Positions 24,375 to 35,059 are shown, counted from the stretch's first letter. The stretch: 64,000 nt of DNA from Closterium sp. Naga37s-1 (GCA_947471745.1 CANJKZ010000523.1:136501-200500), one strand, 5' to 3'. Translations and numbers: made by a program. The notes: generated by a model not told the origin, from the sequence alone.

Positions 24375-26454
24375 TATAGCCAAGCATACAGGCAGGCACA
24401 GGTACATGGTGGTGACGGTGGCGCAGGGAGGGAGCAGGAGGAGCGTGGCGAGAGGGAGCAGGTGCTGGTGGGGGCGTTGAGCGTCATCAACGCGCTGCTG
24501 TGGCACGCAACAACACTCTACACACCCAGTGGCGCTGACCCATGCAGCCAACCCAACGAGCTCAACGGAGCAAGATCAGGTGGCAGTCGTGCAGCGAGCG
24601 AGGCGCGGCTGATGGCGGTGGTGGAGGCAAACGAGGACGTGGTGAACGCGGCTGGCACCATCATGATGAGCGCGGCTCTTGTGGCCTTCACAGAGGGGTG
24701 TGTGCGGGCTGCTGCACGTGGCATCTGTGGAACCACTGGTGATCTCGAGGTCACGCCAGCAGTGGCTGGTGGGGGGACGCAAGGAGGGGGATGTGGTGTG
24801 GGTGTGGTGCAGGCGCGAGGGAGTGGGGGAGTGTGGCAAGGCTACTCCTGCCGTGTGCTGCTCTCCTGTCTCACCTTCTTCAACCTGCGTGTCTCATGGT
24901 ACGTGCGCCCCTGCCCCCTCCACCCTACCACTAATGATGCATGCACCAGTCATCGGGCACTGCCTGATAGGTATTCCACAACAAGTACCCCAACATCGAG
25001 CATAGTCTTTTGAGCTTCAGCATGCTCCTATACCTCACCAGCTCTCACAGCCGGCACTGACAGGCATGCCCTCTCTGCTGCGTGCCCCAACTGCCTGTCC
25101 TCCCACCACAGGGTGCATGCACTCGAGGCTGCAGCCATTCTCCCCTCGGGCATTCCACCTCTCAATCTCTCGCTGCGGTTCTCGCCTCCATCACTGCAAC
25201 CAGCAGCGACACCAGCATCCCTATCAGCAGCAGCAGATGAAAGCGCCACTATTCCTGCCGCAGGCTGTGCCAGTCAGGGCGACCCAGCAGCCCCCATGCG
25301 GCACGCGCAGCAGCAGGAGCGCCCCAGCGCGCCGAGCTTGGCCTCCGCGTGTGACCTCGCTGCCATTCTGCTCGCAGCCGCTGCCGGCCACCTGCCTGCC
25401 ACCGTGGCCGCACACAGCAGAGGACAGGCGGTGGGAGGAGCACCACGTCAAGGCTGTGCCCCTGGAAACAGCACTGGTTGCAGCAAGGGCGATGGGGATG
25501 AGAGGAAGGGAACGGAGAGCAGGTCATGGGCAGGGAGGGCGGGTGGCAGATGCGGGCATGCGAGCATGCAAGACTCCTTTGTGGCTGCTGACCTTGCCTC
25601 GTGCGCCCTGCTCTCCTGCCTCTCCTCTCTCGCCCTCCCTGCACATGCCTCCTCAGCACAGCGCCCTGCAGTACCCTTGGACCAACGCGGCTCAGGTACC
25701 TTTGCCCGGCCTGCCGTACCACCCCTGCTGCCTGCACCAGTGAACACCCCAGGTGAAAGCAACCTACGCTTGTCACAGCAGGAGCAGCAGGAGCGCCAGT
25801 ACGATGTACCATCCTCTCAGCCCTCCCCCCTGACCCCTCCCACTCCTGCTCCCCCCACTGCGCTCCCTTCCCTCCCTGCCGATGTCTTCTGGCCGATCGC
25901 TGCTGCGCTGCAGCATGCAGCCTCGTGCCCACACCCCCCTGTGCGGCGCAACACGTGCCTCGCCCTCTCCCTGCTGCTGCGCTGCTTTGATCCAACCTCT
26001 GTCGCTCTCCCTCTGGCAGCCAGCCCCTGGACTCGCCTGCTGCTAGACGATGCCCTTGCCTCTATCACCGCTGCAGCTGCTGCCACTGCTGGACCTTCTG
26101 CTGCTTCTGCGCCAGATGCAGCAGTGGTGCGGGCGGGTGAGAGCAGGCCTGCTGGGGAAGCAGCGCAAGCCCAGTCCTCCTCGTGCCCCTCGCCCGCCCT
26201 GCTGGACCTCCTGCTCTCCCACAGCCTACAAGCCCTCCACATCGCTGCGTCCTGCTTTCACCTCGCCCCACCCACCGCCCCTCCTCGATGGCTCTCTCAA
26301 ATCTTCCAACCTGCCCGGGTCTCTGCTCTCGTGGGATCGCTCTGGCGAACCCGCCAGCTGTCTCTGCCCGCCATTGCCACGTGTCACAGGCTCATTGGTG
26401 CGGGCCTGCTGCCTCGCTCTGTTCTGCCCCAGCTTCTGGACCTCGTTCAGGTAT

Positions 26455-26521
<67 letters not shown>

Positions 26522-26903
26522 GGATGAAGGGGCGTGGGGGATGAAGAGGTGTGGGGAATGCAAGGGCCTGCATTGTCTGTCTTCAGCTCTTGCACACTCG
26601 CTCCACGCATACTGCCCATCCATGCACCGCACTGACAGCTTCCTCCCCAACACTGTCTCCCTGCAGGCACATGCCCGGCCACAGCCACAGCACAGCACCG
26701 GCAGCAACACCACCAGCAACTCCTCGTCCACGCTTACTGTTCGGCCTGTCTGGCTGGCGGGTTGCCTTGTGCTCTGCAGCCTCTCCATCCCTGCCGCTCT
26801 CTCCAATCCCTGTCTCGTGGACCCCTCGCTCCCTGCCACCCTGTCACAGCAGTGCGCTGCGTTCCTTGCCCTGCACGCCAAGCTGCCTCGCTGCACGCAG
26901 TAG
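19503..26903 (+). CDS. PRD1: PRD1 homologue (meiotic double-strand-break factor), intact copy
   Basis: In plants PRD1 is needed for SPO11-dependent double-strand breaks that start meiotic recombination. Exons: 19503-19976, 20090-20211, 20349-21022, 21202-22816, 22952-23750, 23965-24147, 24252-24898, 25112-26450, 26667-26903; total 6,090 nt, 2,029 residues, phase closing at every GT-AG junction. Collinear similarity to land-plant PRD1, by recall, runs throughout: the C22/H24/C37/C40 start, LVSPLVHAL-like VPLVQALACS, RAESLFVLHKL, NCVALLTAL, RRFVFGFDTLTSLLH, VVLLILYAAVQFDDRLVDYE, NTCLALSLLLRCF, and RPVWLAGCLVLCS near the end. It is longer than Arabidopsis PRD1 (about 1,300 residues) because of Ser/Ala/Gln-rich inserts, including a Gln run in exon 7. 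The tail after RPVWL is short. A spliced extra exon (ALRSIERKWLKYN, ending 27003) is possible, but I find no good donor for it. Confidence 0.9.
26451..26516. repeat. GA dinucleotide tract in PRD1 intron 8
   Basis: About 30 GA units lie directly after the exon 8 donor. The second gene copy has only about nine units (52531-52551). It is a clear length polymorphism between paralogues. Confidence 0.95.
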
Positions 26904-27720
26904 CCCGTGCTGCCCTGCCTGCCTTGCCCTGCACCACTGTGGGACATGGAGACGTGATACAGGCATTGAGGAGCATTGAACGCAAGTGGCTCAAGTACAA
27001 CTGATGCTACCATATCACTTGCCACCCGTTCGCCACGGGTGCTTCTCCTCGCGTGTGGCCGCGTTCAGAAGTCTCATTGCATTGCCAATGCCTCTATGAG
27101 TGATCCCCCACCAGAATTTCGCTCACAATCAACCAAGAACGAGGGCTCTTGGATATCCCTAGAGTAGCTCAATGTCCCCCTCAACCTTCATGAGGATAGC
27201 TAGGAACCTAAACTGCATGTACGGTATGCCATGTGTCACTTGCTGTGCATGGTGTCTTGTCGGGCTGGAGAAGTGTGTATGCCATGAATGCAGTCATGTT
27301 GTAAGCTACCACCGCAAGCCCAGCTTGCACTGTGCGGTCAAGGCTGTGAAATCCCCTGCCTGGTGTTCAGAGCCTTTCGCCCCCTGCCTGGTGTTGGGTG
27401 GTGGGTTCCACAGTCCACTGCCAGTGAAGAGGATTAGTGGTAGCAGCAGGAACCTCCATGTGATACAACCTCCATGTATGTTGGTGCACTAATACAAGAG
27501 CAATAATGCAAGGGAGTTTTATGCCATTATCTGTGAGAAAGCTCCATTTCTCAAAGTACCACTTGAACATAACAAGCTAAGTACATATAACCATTATAGA
27601 GGTACAAGGTACACATCAGTTACAACATCTACCCTGCAATGTAATGGGAGTGCCTTAACTCCTCACTTCAGGCTCACTTCTACACCAATCCATCCTTCCC
27701 CAGCCTACTTCCATCCATCT
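26904..27720. other. PRD1 3' flank, no further gene seen
   Basis: The sequence is conserved at 52939-53730 with scattered substitutions and small indels. Short ORFs are not maintained between copies. It probably holds the PRD1 3' UTR. Confidence 0.5.
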
Positions 27721-27889
27721 TTGCGATATCTACTCCACTCCTCTGTACTCCCCTTCTTCTCTACTCCCCTCCTCTTCTCCCCTTCGCTGTCCTCCTTCTG
27801 CTCCATTCCCCTTCTTTTCTGCTCTGCTACTTTTCTACTCACCCACCCTTCCCTTCACTACACCAATCATGGTCTGTACTGCTGCCTGC

Positions 27890-28361
27890 TTCGCTGCTTC
27901 TTCTCGTACACTGCTACACTGCTTCACTGCTTCACTGCTTCACTGCTACACTGCTACACTGCTACACTGCTTCACTGCTTCACTGCTTCACTGCTACACT
28001 GCTTCACTGCTTCACTGCTTCACTGCTACACTGCTACACTGCTACACTGCTACACTGCTTCCCTGCTACACTGCTTCACTGCTACACTGCTTCACTACTA
28101 CACTGCTTCACTACTACACTGCTACACTGCTTCACTGCTTCACTGCTTCACTGCTACACTGCTTCACTGCTTCACTGCTTCACTGCTACACTAATTCACT
28201 GCTACACTGCTTAACTGCTTCACTGCTACACTGCTTCACTGCTACACTGCTTCACTGCTACACTGCTAGACTGCTTCACCCCTTCACTCCTTCACCCCTT
28301 CACAGCTTCACCCCTTCACAACTTCACTCCTTCACTGCTTCACCCCTTCTCTCCTACCCCC
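27890..28361. repeat. Minisatellite of CTGCTTCA / CTGCTACA octamers
   Basis: More than 45 head-to-tail octamers alternate between CTGCTTCA and CTGCTACA in irregular order, drifting to CCCCTTCA near the right end. It translates as a Leu/His/Cys/Tyr repeat with no credible gene. Confidence 0.95.
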
Positions 28362-28519
28362 TTTTTTTTTTTTTTTTTTTTTGGTGTGGGCTCGTGCACG
28401 AGCCATGGGAGGACAAAAATCCGTCCCGCCAGCTCCCCCTTGGGTGGGTTTGCCGACGGACCGAGACCCTCAAAACAGGGTACTGCCGTTCATTCGGCTA
28501 AAAACCTCCGTGAAACCCC
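28362..28519 (-). mobile_element. Short poly(A) retroposon (SINE or LINE tail), copy a
   Basis: A run of 21 T (28362-28382) is followed by about 137 bases that recur near 54.3, 56.1 and 56.8 kb, each time next to a T run. On the minus strand it reads as a unit ending in a poly(A) tail, preceded by the perfect palindrome GCTCGTGCACGAGC. I could not find convincing Pol III boxes, so SINE versus LINE 3' tail stays open. Confidence 0.72.
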
Positions 28520-28945
28520 AACTGCTTATCTGCTTCATCCCTCCATCCCCACTCTCCATCCCTACTCTCCATCCCTTTTCTTCACCCCTTCTCTGCTGCT
28601 TCACCCCTTCTCTGTTGCTTCACCCCTTCTCTGTTGCTTCACCCCTTCTCTGTTGCTTCACCCATTCTCTGAAGCTTCCTTAGCAGCCCTTAGCAGCTTC
28701 CTTAGCAGCCTTAGCAGCTTCCTTAGCAGCCCTTAGCAGTTTCCTTAGCAGCTCTTAGCAGCTTCCTTAGCAGCTTCTTTAGCAGCTACTCAGCAGCTCC
28801 CTTAGCAGGATTAACAGCCGTTAGCAGCTTCCTTAGCACCCGTCAGCAGCTTCCTTAGCAGCTTCCTTAACAGCCGTTAGCAGCTTCCTTAACAGCCGTT
28901 AGCAGCTTCTTTAACGGCCCTTAGCAGCTTCCCTCCTCCCTTAAC
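28520..28945. repeat. TTCACCCCTTCTCTG and TTAGCAGC tandem repeats
   Basis: First come four to five copies of a 19-base unit built on TTCACCCCTTCTCTG, then about 20 degenerate copies of CCTTAGCAGC-type words to 28945. The partner region is 57000-57340. Confidence 0.9.
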
Positions 28946-29050
28946 AGCAGCTACCCCACTCCTTCACCCCCTCCTCAGCATCACGGGTTTGAGGAACTGA
29001 CTGTTCGGCGAGTAGCAAAGGATTCGAAGGGCACCAAGAGGAAAGGACCC

Positions 29051-29115
29051 TCCACACCCACGCCAGTGTGGAAAAGTCCGTGGCATCAAGTCCTCCTCAC
29101 CCACGCCAGTGAGGA
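29051..29115 (+). ncRNA. Paired hairpins with identical loops, candidate structured RNA
   Basis: Two hairpins 43 bases apart share the loop CCACGCCA. The first stem is TCCACAC/GTGTGGA (29051-57 with 29066-72), the second TCCTCAC/GTGAGGA (29094-100 with 29109-115). The stems differ by compensated changes that keep all seven pairs. Both are followed by AAAA or AAAG and are kept in the second copy. Function is unknown. Confidence 0.4.
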
Positions 29116-29353
29116 AAAACTTGTGGTAACCGAGTCACCCCAAGGGAATCGCTACCTGGAGTGTGTGGTATCCATTGCAACCGCCGGCCGGCCGGTTGGT
29201 CAGGACCAGCCTCCATCACAGATTCCCTTGAAGCTCCCCGACCACCGCATGCCACAACCCCTTGGCCTGAGCATGCACACTCAGTTGCCCTTTGCCTCCG
29301 CGCCACCCACCATCCCAGTCAAAACCTCGCCACCGCTCTGCCAAAGGTTCTAG
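29066..29353 (+). CDS. Conserved small ORF, 95 residues, unknown
   Basis: The ORF starts at a GTG inside the first hairpin and encodes 95 residues (ends PPLCQRF). The second copy (57455-57742) keeps it fully open with one amino-acid change (Gln to Lys). It has no recognisable domain, signal peptide or membrane segment. Because the whole block is about 99% identical between copies, conservation alone does not prove coding. It could equally be one exon of a longer transcript or non-coding. Confidence 0.25.
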   Translation: MWKSPWHQVLLTHASEEKLVVTESPQGNRYLECVVSIATAGRPVGQDQPPSQIPLKLPDHRMPQPLGLSMHTQLPFASAPPTIPVKTSPPLCQRF

Positions 29354-29439
29354 CCGCTTCCCCCTCCCCTCGTCTCCTCTCTTGACAGAATCGTGGCTGA
29401 TTCAGTGCGGCTGCTGTCTGCTATAGCTGCTGCGTTGGC

Positions 29440-30265
29440 TACCGTTGTCCTGCTACCGTTGTCCTGCTACCGTTGTCCTGCTACCGTTGTCCTGCTACCG
29501 TTGTCCTGCTACCGTTGTCCTGCTACCGTTGTCCTGCTACTGTTGACCTGCTACCGTTGAAGGGCGGTGTGTGCTGCTGACGTTGGAAGGGGAGGTGTGT
29601 CCTGCTGACGTTGGAAGGGGAGGTGTGTCCTGCTGACGTTGGAAGGGGAGGTGTGTCCTGCTGACGATGGAAGGGGAGGTGTGTCCTGCTGACGTTGGAA
29701 GGGGAGGTGTGTCCTGCTGATGTTGGAAGGGGAGGTGTGTCCTGCAGACGTTGGAAGGGGAGGTGTGTCCTGCTGCCGTGACGACCGTTGAAATTGCTGC
29801 TGCCGTGGAAGACGTTGAAACCGCTGCTGCCGTGGAGACGTTGAAACCGCTGCTGCCGTGAAGTTGAAACCGCTGCTGCCGTGGAGACGTTGAAACCGCT
29901 GCTGCCGTGAAGTTGAAACCGCTGCTGCCGTGGAGACGTTGAAACCGCTGCTGTTGTGATTGAAACCGCCGCTGCCGTGAAGACGTTGAAACCGCTGCTG
30001 CTGTGGAGACGTTGAAACCGCTGCTGCCGTGAAGTTGAAACCGCTGCTGCCGTGGAGACGTTGAAACCGCTGCTGCCGTGAAGTTGAAACCGCTGCTGCC
30101 GTGAAGACGTTGAAACCGCTGCTGCCGTGAAGACGTTGAAACCGCTGCTGCCGTGAAGACGTTGAAACCGCTGCTGCCGTGAAGTTGAAACCGCTGCTGC
30201 CGTGGAGACGTTGAAACCGCTGCTGCCGTGAAGACGTTGAAACCGCTGCTGCCGTGAAGACCATA
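29440..30265. repeat. Stack of three minisatellites (14, 28 and 23/26-base units)
   Basis: 29450-29560 has about eight copies of a 14-base unit (CTGCTACCGTTGTC). 29568-29775 has seven copies of a 28-base unit (core GACGTTGGAAGGGGAGG). 29780-30260 has about 20 copies of 23- or 26-base units (core TTGAAACCGCTGCTGCCGTG). No unit is a multiple of three, yet all three minus-strand frames stay open across much of the stack. Confidence 0.95.
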
Positions 30266-30837
30266 GAGATTGCTGCTGCCGTTGAAGACCGTTGCCACCT
30301 CTCCCCTTGTCTGCACCAGGCTGCTCCAACCCTTCAGCGTTCAGGGGTTCTTCCCCTCTTCTCTCCACCAAGCCGCTTCTCCCCTTGTCTGCACCAGGCT
30401 GATTCAACCCTTCAGGGTTTAGGGGTTCTCCTCCTCTTCTCTCCACCAGGCAACTTCTCCCCTTGTCTGCGACAGGCTGCTTCAACCTTGATGGGTTTAG
30501 GGGTTCTCCTCCTCTTCTCTCCACCAGGCCGCTTCTCCTCTTCTCCCCGCCAGGCTGCTTCACCCCTTCTCCGCATTGGCTGCATAGCCTCTCCTTGCAG
30601 CCTCTGCTTCGCGGCGGTTTCGTAATCTGTTTCGTAGTCCGCGATTCCTTCGTAGTCCGCAGTTCCTTCGTAGTCCGCAGTTCCTTCGTAGTCCGCGGTT
30701 CCTTCGAAATCCGCCGTTCGCCGCTCCCTCGTAGCCCGCCGTTCGCCGTTGCCTTGTAGTCAGTCCGCCGTTGCCTTGTAGTCAGTCCGCCGTTGCCTTG
30801 TAATCCGCCGTTGCCTTGTAAGGCTGTCCACTTCCAT
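30266..30837. repeat. TCTCCACCAGGC and TCGTAGTCCGC repeat belt
   Basis: 30300-30600 carries four diverged copies of a unit of about 65 bases built on CTTCTCTCCACCAGGC and GGGTTTAGGGGTTCTCC. 30620-30720 holds an 18-base TCGTAGTCCGCAGTTCCT repeat, and 30730-30830 a 19-base CCGCCGTTGCCTTGTAGTC repeat. Confidence 0.85.
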
Positions 30838-33545
30838 GTGCTCCTGTTTAAGAAAAAACGGCAGAGTTCAATCAGTAAATATTCATAAACATCCGAACTT
30901 CAAGAAAACGATGCTAGCAGCCACATGAAACAGAAAACGGTTAACGGGCAAGGAGTTGAACTTACCTGAAAAAAAAAGAAATTGGTTGCTGTTACAGACC
31001 CGCATCTCCGCCGTTCGCCGTTGCCTTGTAAGGCTGTCCGCTTCCATTTGCTCCTGTTTAAGAAAAAACGACAGAGTTCAATCAGTATATATTCATAAAC
31101 ATCCGAACTTCAAGAAAACGATGCTAGCAGCCACATGAAACAGAAAACGGTTAATACGGGCCAGGAGTTGAACTTACCAGAAAAAGTCATTGGTTGCTGT
31201 TGCAGATCCGCATCTCCGCCGTTGCTCTTGTTGCAGATCCGCATCTCCGCCGTTGCTCTTGTTGCAGATCCGCATCTGCCTCCGCTCTCAAGCAACGTGA
31301 TCCTTTGTTGCTGGAGGCGGGGGCAGGAAACAAAGGAAACCGATGCTAGAAGTTAGTAAACAGCAAACAAATGAAAAATCGAAGGAAAGACAAATGCGAA
31401 ACTGAAAACGAGCATGGAAACCAACTACGAGAAGACGAAACAGGCGGACGTCCATGGTTCACAGGCTGCAGCCATCAGAGGGAGGAGACACTCTGATCTA
31501 CCCAACCCACACGATATTTTACCCAACAACCCGAGGAGGATCATCTAACGACTGCAGCACTGTGAACCAGAGGGACGGTGGAAACGGCGATGAAACGAGT
31601 GGGCGATTGCGGGATGAAAACAATGATAAAACAAAAGCGGGAAAAGCATCGATATCGCAAAAAACAAGGAAATAGGGTCAAGGGAAGCAACACTTCCCGA
31701 TCGTTGCAGGCAGCGGGATGAACGGCGGCAGCGGAATGAACGACGGCAGCAACTCGTCCAGCGCGCTCCACCCGCCAGCCACGGCGTCAGACCGCCAGTC
31801 TTGTCTGCTGCTGCTGATTCGTTGTCAGCTTCGTCAACTCCTTGAAACTCCTCGCTCCATTGACGTGACCCCGTATTCCTGAAAAGCAGGGAAGACACAA
31901 AGTGCTCGAAGTTAGGAAGCAGCTAAAACGAGTAGAAAAACAAAGAAAAAACAAATGCGAGAAGCAAAAAGCGAAATTGAAAACGAGCATGGAAACCAAC
32001 GACGAGAAAACGAAACAGGCGGACGTCCATGGTTCACAGGCTGCAGCCATCAGAGGGAGGAGACTCTCTGATCTACCCAACCCACAAGCTATTCTACCCA
32101 ACAACCCGAGGAGGATCATCTAACGACTGCAGCACTGTGAACCAGAGGGACGGTGGAGACGGCGATGAAACGAGTGGGCGATTGCGGGATGAAAACGAAA
32201 TCGAAAACGAAATTGAAAAAGCAGGGAGAGACAAGGGAAGCAACACTTCCCGATAAGCGTTGGTGGCGTGAAGAGCGGAGGCAGCACCGCATCCAGCGAA
32301 CCACACGGCGGCAGATCGCGTCCGGCCGCCCGCCATGGCTTGAAAAAACAGAGCAGCGGTCGGCGTGATGACAGGCGGCGGCAGCACGTCCGCCAGGCTT
32401 GAGAATGGAGAGCAGCACTTCGGGTTGTTCAACGGCTTGAAGATGGAGCAGCAGGACTTGAGGACGACATTTGCTTTTGTACCTGCAAAGATACAAACAA
32501 ACAAGAGTCAGAAATCAAGAAACAAGGGTATTCAACAGAAACAAGGACATTCGATGCGTGAAACCAAAAATATGTAGACATAACAACTCGATCCTTACCT
32601 ATGGAGATCGAAGGGCGGGCTGGGCGGGGGGCGGTGTCGGGTTGGAGGCGAGTTGCTGGTTGGTGATGGTGGCGATGGTGGCGATGGCGGTGGGCGATCT
32701 CCAAGGTCGTTTTAATGAAGCGTCTGACTGCGTCCGACCAGCTTGGAAGTGGAGAGAAGCTCTTGGGAAGCTCTTGGGAAGCTCTTACTCTTGGCTGCAC
32801 GCAGCATCTCGATTGCAGATTCGTGTTTGGACTTGAGGACGACGAAGTGTTTCGTACCTGCAAAATTGCAAACACAAAAAAGTCAGAACTCGGAGAACAG
32901 GATAAAAGAATTTCTGAAGCAATGGTATTCGAAAAGCGTCAAAGTAAAAACATGCACAGCTTCAAGCTTACCTATGGAGATCGAAGGGCGGGCTGGGCGG
33001 GGGGCGGTGTCGGGACGGAGGCGAGTTGCTGGTTGGTGATGGTGGCGATGGCGGTGGGCGATCTCCAGGGTCGTTGTAATGAAGCGCCTGACTGCGTCAG
33101 ACCAGCTTGGAAGTGGAGAGAAGCTCTTGGGAAGCTCTTGGGAAGCTCTTGCTCGTGGCTGCACGCAGCAACTCGATTGCAGATCCGAGTTTGGACTTGA
33201 GGACGACGAAGTGTTTTGTACCTGCGAAATTGCAAACACAACAAAGTCAGAACTCGAAGATAAAGAAAAGAGAATTTCTGAAGCAATGGTATTCGAAAAG
33301 CGTCCAAGTAAAAGCATGCACAGCTTCAAGCTTACATATGGAGATCGAAGGGCGGGCTGGGCGGGGGGCGGTGTCGGGATGGAGGCGAGTTGCTGGTTGG
33401 TGATGGTGGCGATGGTGGCGATGGCGGTGGCGATCTCCAGGGTCGTCGTATTGAAGCTCATAGATGAGATTGAAACTCGTTGAGAAGAAGCTCGTTCAAG
33501 ACAATTGAACTCTGAAATTATGGATTAGAAGTTCACCAACTTTCA
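30838..33545 (-). other. Minus-strand locus of tandemly repeated exon-like modules
   Basis: Three module types are repeated. The clearest are minus-strand exon-like blocks 33221-32972 (250 bases) and 32857-32599 (259 bases), each with an acceptor ending TTTCGCAG or TTTTGCAG before GTAC, and a donor ATAG|GTAAG. A first module starts with an ATG at 33461 (MSFNTTTLEIATAIATIATI) and has its own donor near 33335. A related acceptor is at 32482. Farther left, two copies each of modules around 31410-31690 / 31990-32260 and 30838-31000 / 31050-31200 occur. Module lengths are not multiples of three. The whole locus is repeated at 59228-61780. I recognise no protein family; a spliced non-coding RNA or a young repeat protein are both possible. 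Confidence 0.45.
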
Positions 33546-33573
33546 CTAACGGTATTATACTACCAGAACTTGG

Positions 33574-35054
33574 TGTCAGAACTAGCAGTAGAAAGTAAGA
33601 ATGAAGAAAGGAGGGGTTTCACTAGCAAGCAGTTGAGTACATATAGGAAACCCTAGATTGGGCTGTACTCGCTATAGAGTACCCCACTGCAGGCTAGACA
33701 AATACAACATTCTGACACACCCCCATAGCCAAAGTGGGGTGTAATCAGCACAATGAGCAGGTATAGCAGGAGTTCACAATAAGAAGCAAAGCTAGAGGTA
33801 ATCACAGCGAGCAAGTGAGGAGGAGGAGGGACTGTGAGAGGAGAGAAGATGAGAGACGGCGGCTGAAGCTGCAGACACACGGGCAACAGGAGCTGCTGGC
33901 ACAGTGGCTACCGGGACAGTGCGCCCCGGACTACTGGAGTAACTGGCTCACGGGCTACGACGAGCTACAGGAGCAACGGACCCTCGGGCGACAGGCGCAG
34001 CAGACTCTCTGGGCTACCAGGACAGTGCGCCCCGGACTACAGGTGCTGCGGACGACAAGACAGCAGCCTCCGCTCAACCTCCTCCAACTGTCCCACACAC
34101 CCCCACACACCCACTGCTTCACTCCTAACTCCACTTGCACGTCACCCCCCTAGTACCACTCCTTCGGCTCCCACACACCCACCCCCCTCAGCGGCAGCTG
34201 CAGCACTGGGAGACGGAGGAGGAGGAGGAGTAGGGGACGACGCACAGAAACTGCACCCCCATACCCCCCACCCCCAAACCCTAATTCAGGAGAACGGGCA
34301 GCAGCAGGGGTGGGGCGCCGTCAGAAGCACGGGGGACAGCGGGCAGCGCAGGGGCAGAGAAAACAGGGCGCCCACGGGCCTGGCGCAGCCCGTACGAACC
34401 GCGTGCGGGCGGCCCGAGGCGCGCCCTGGCCTGGCGCAGTCCGTACGGGCCGCGCGCGGGCCTGGCGCTGCCCGTACGGGCCGCGCGCGGGCCTGGCGCA
34501 GCCCGTACGGGCCGCGCGCAGGCTGTACGGGCCGCGCGCGGGCCCTACGCAGGTCGCGCAGGCCGCGACGGGCGACGGGGGGCGACGCGCGGGTCCCCGT
34601 CGCCCGTCGCAGCGCCTCCCGGGAGCGACGCGCGGAGTGACGGGGCAGAAAGCCGCCGCGCGCCTCGGGGCGCACGGCGGGCAGAAAACTGCCGCGCGCC
34701 TCGGGGCGCACGGCGGGCAGAAAACCGCCGCGCGCCTCGGGGCGCACGGCGGGCAGAAAACCGCCGCACGCTCCGAGCGCGCGGCGGGATGAAAAATCCG
34801 TCGCACGCCACGGGGCGTGCAACACACAGAATAGCAGTAGCAGCGGAAGCAGTGAGGTGGTGGGCCCACCCACAGGATCGACCCAAGGGGATCGACCTGC
34901 TCTGATAGCATGTCAGAACTAGCAGTAGAAATTAAGAATGAAGAAAGGAGGGGTTTCACTAGCAAGCAGTTGAGTACATATAGGAAACCCTAGATTGGGC
35001 TGTACTCGCTATAGAGTACCCCACTGCAGGCTAGACAAATACAACATTCTGACA
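33574..35054 (-). mobile_element. Non-autonomous LTR retrotransposon (TRIM-like), copy 1 only
   Basis: Two 144-base LTRs (33574-33717 and 34911-35054) start TGTCAGAA and end TTCTGACA and differ at one site seen by eye. The 5-base target duplication CTTGG flanks the element (33569-33573 and 35055-35059), and the second copy has the uninterrupted site at 61801-61813. A primer-binding site next to the right-hand LTR reads TGCTATCAGAGCAGG on the minus strand, close to the initiator-Met tRNA complement TGGTATCAGAGC, so the element is on the minus strand. The roughly 1.2-kb interior has no gag or pol; it is extremely GC-rich with 33-base tandem repeats (34660-34790) and CGTACGGGCCGCGCG repeats (34430-34550). 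Confidence 0.93.
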
Positions 35055-35059
35055 CTTGG

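Noticed and set aside
26762..27004. Extra terminal PRD1 exon coding ALRSIERKWLKYN
   Set aside because: The acceptor (GATACAG) is good in both copies but no donor precedes the TAG at 26901, so it was left out of the model.
27890..28361. CRISPR-like array of short repeats
   Set aside because: Units are contiguous octamers with no spacers, no leader and no cas genes, in a spliced eukaryotic genome.
34286..34873. Repeat protein gene inside the LTR element
   Set aside because: Frames are open on both strands because the sequence is GC-extreme and tandemly repeated; there is no start context or known retroelement domain.
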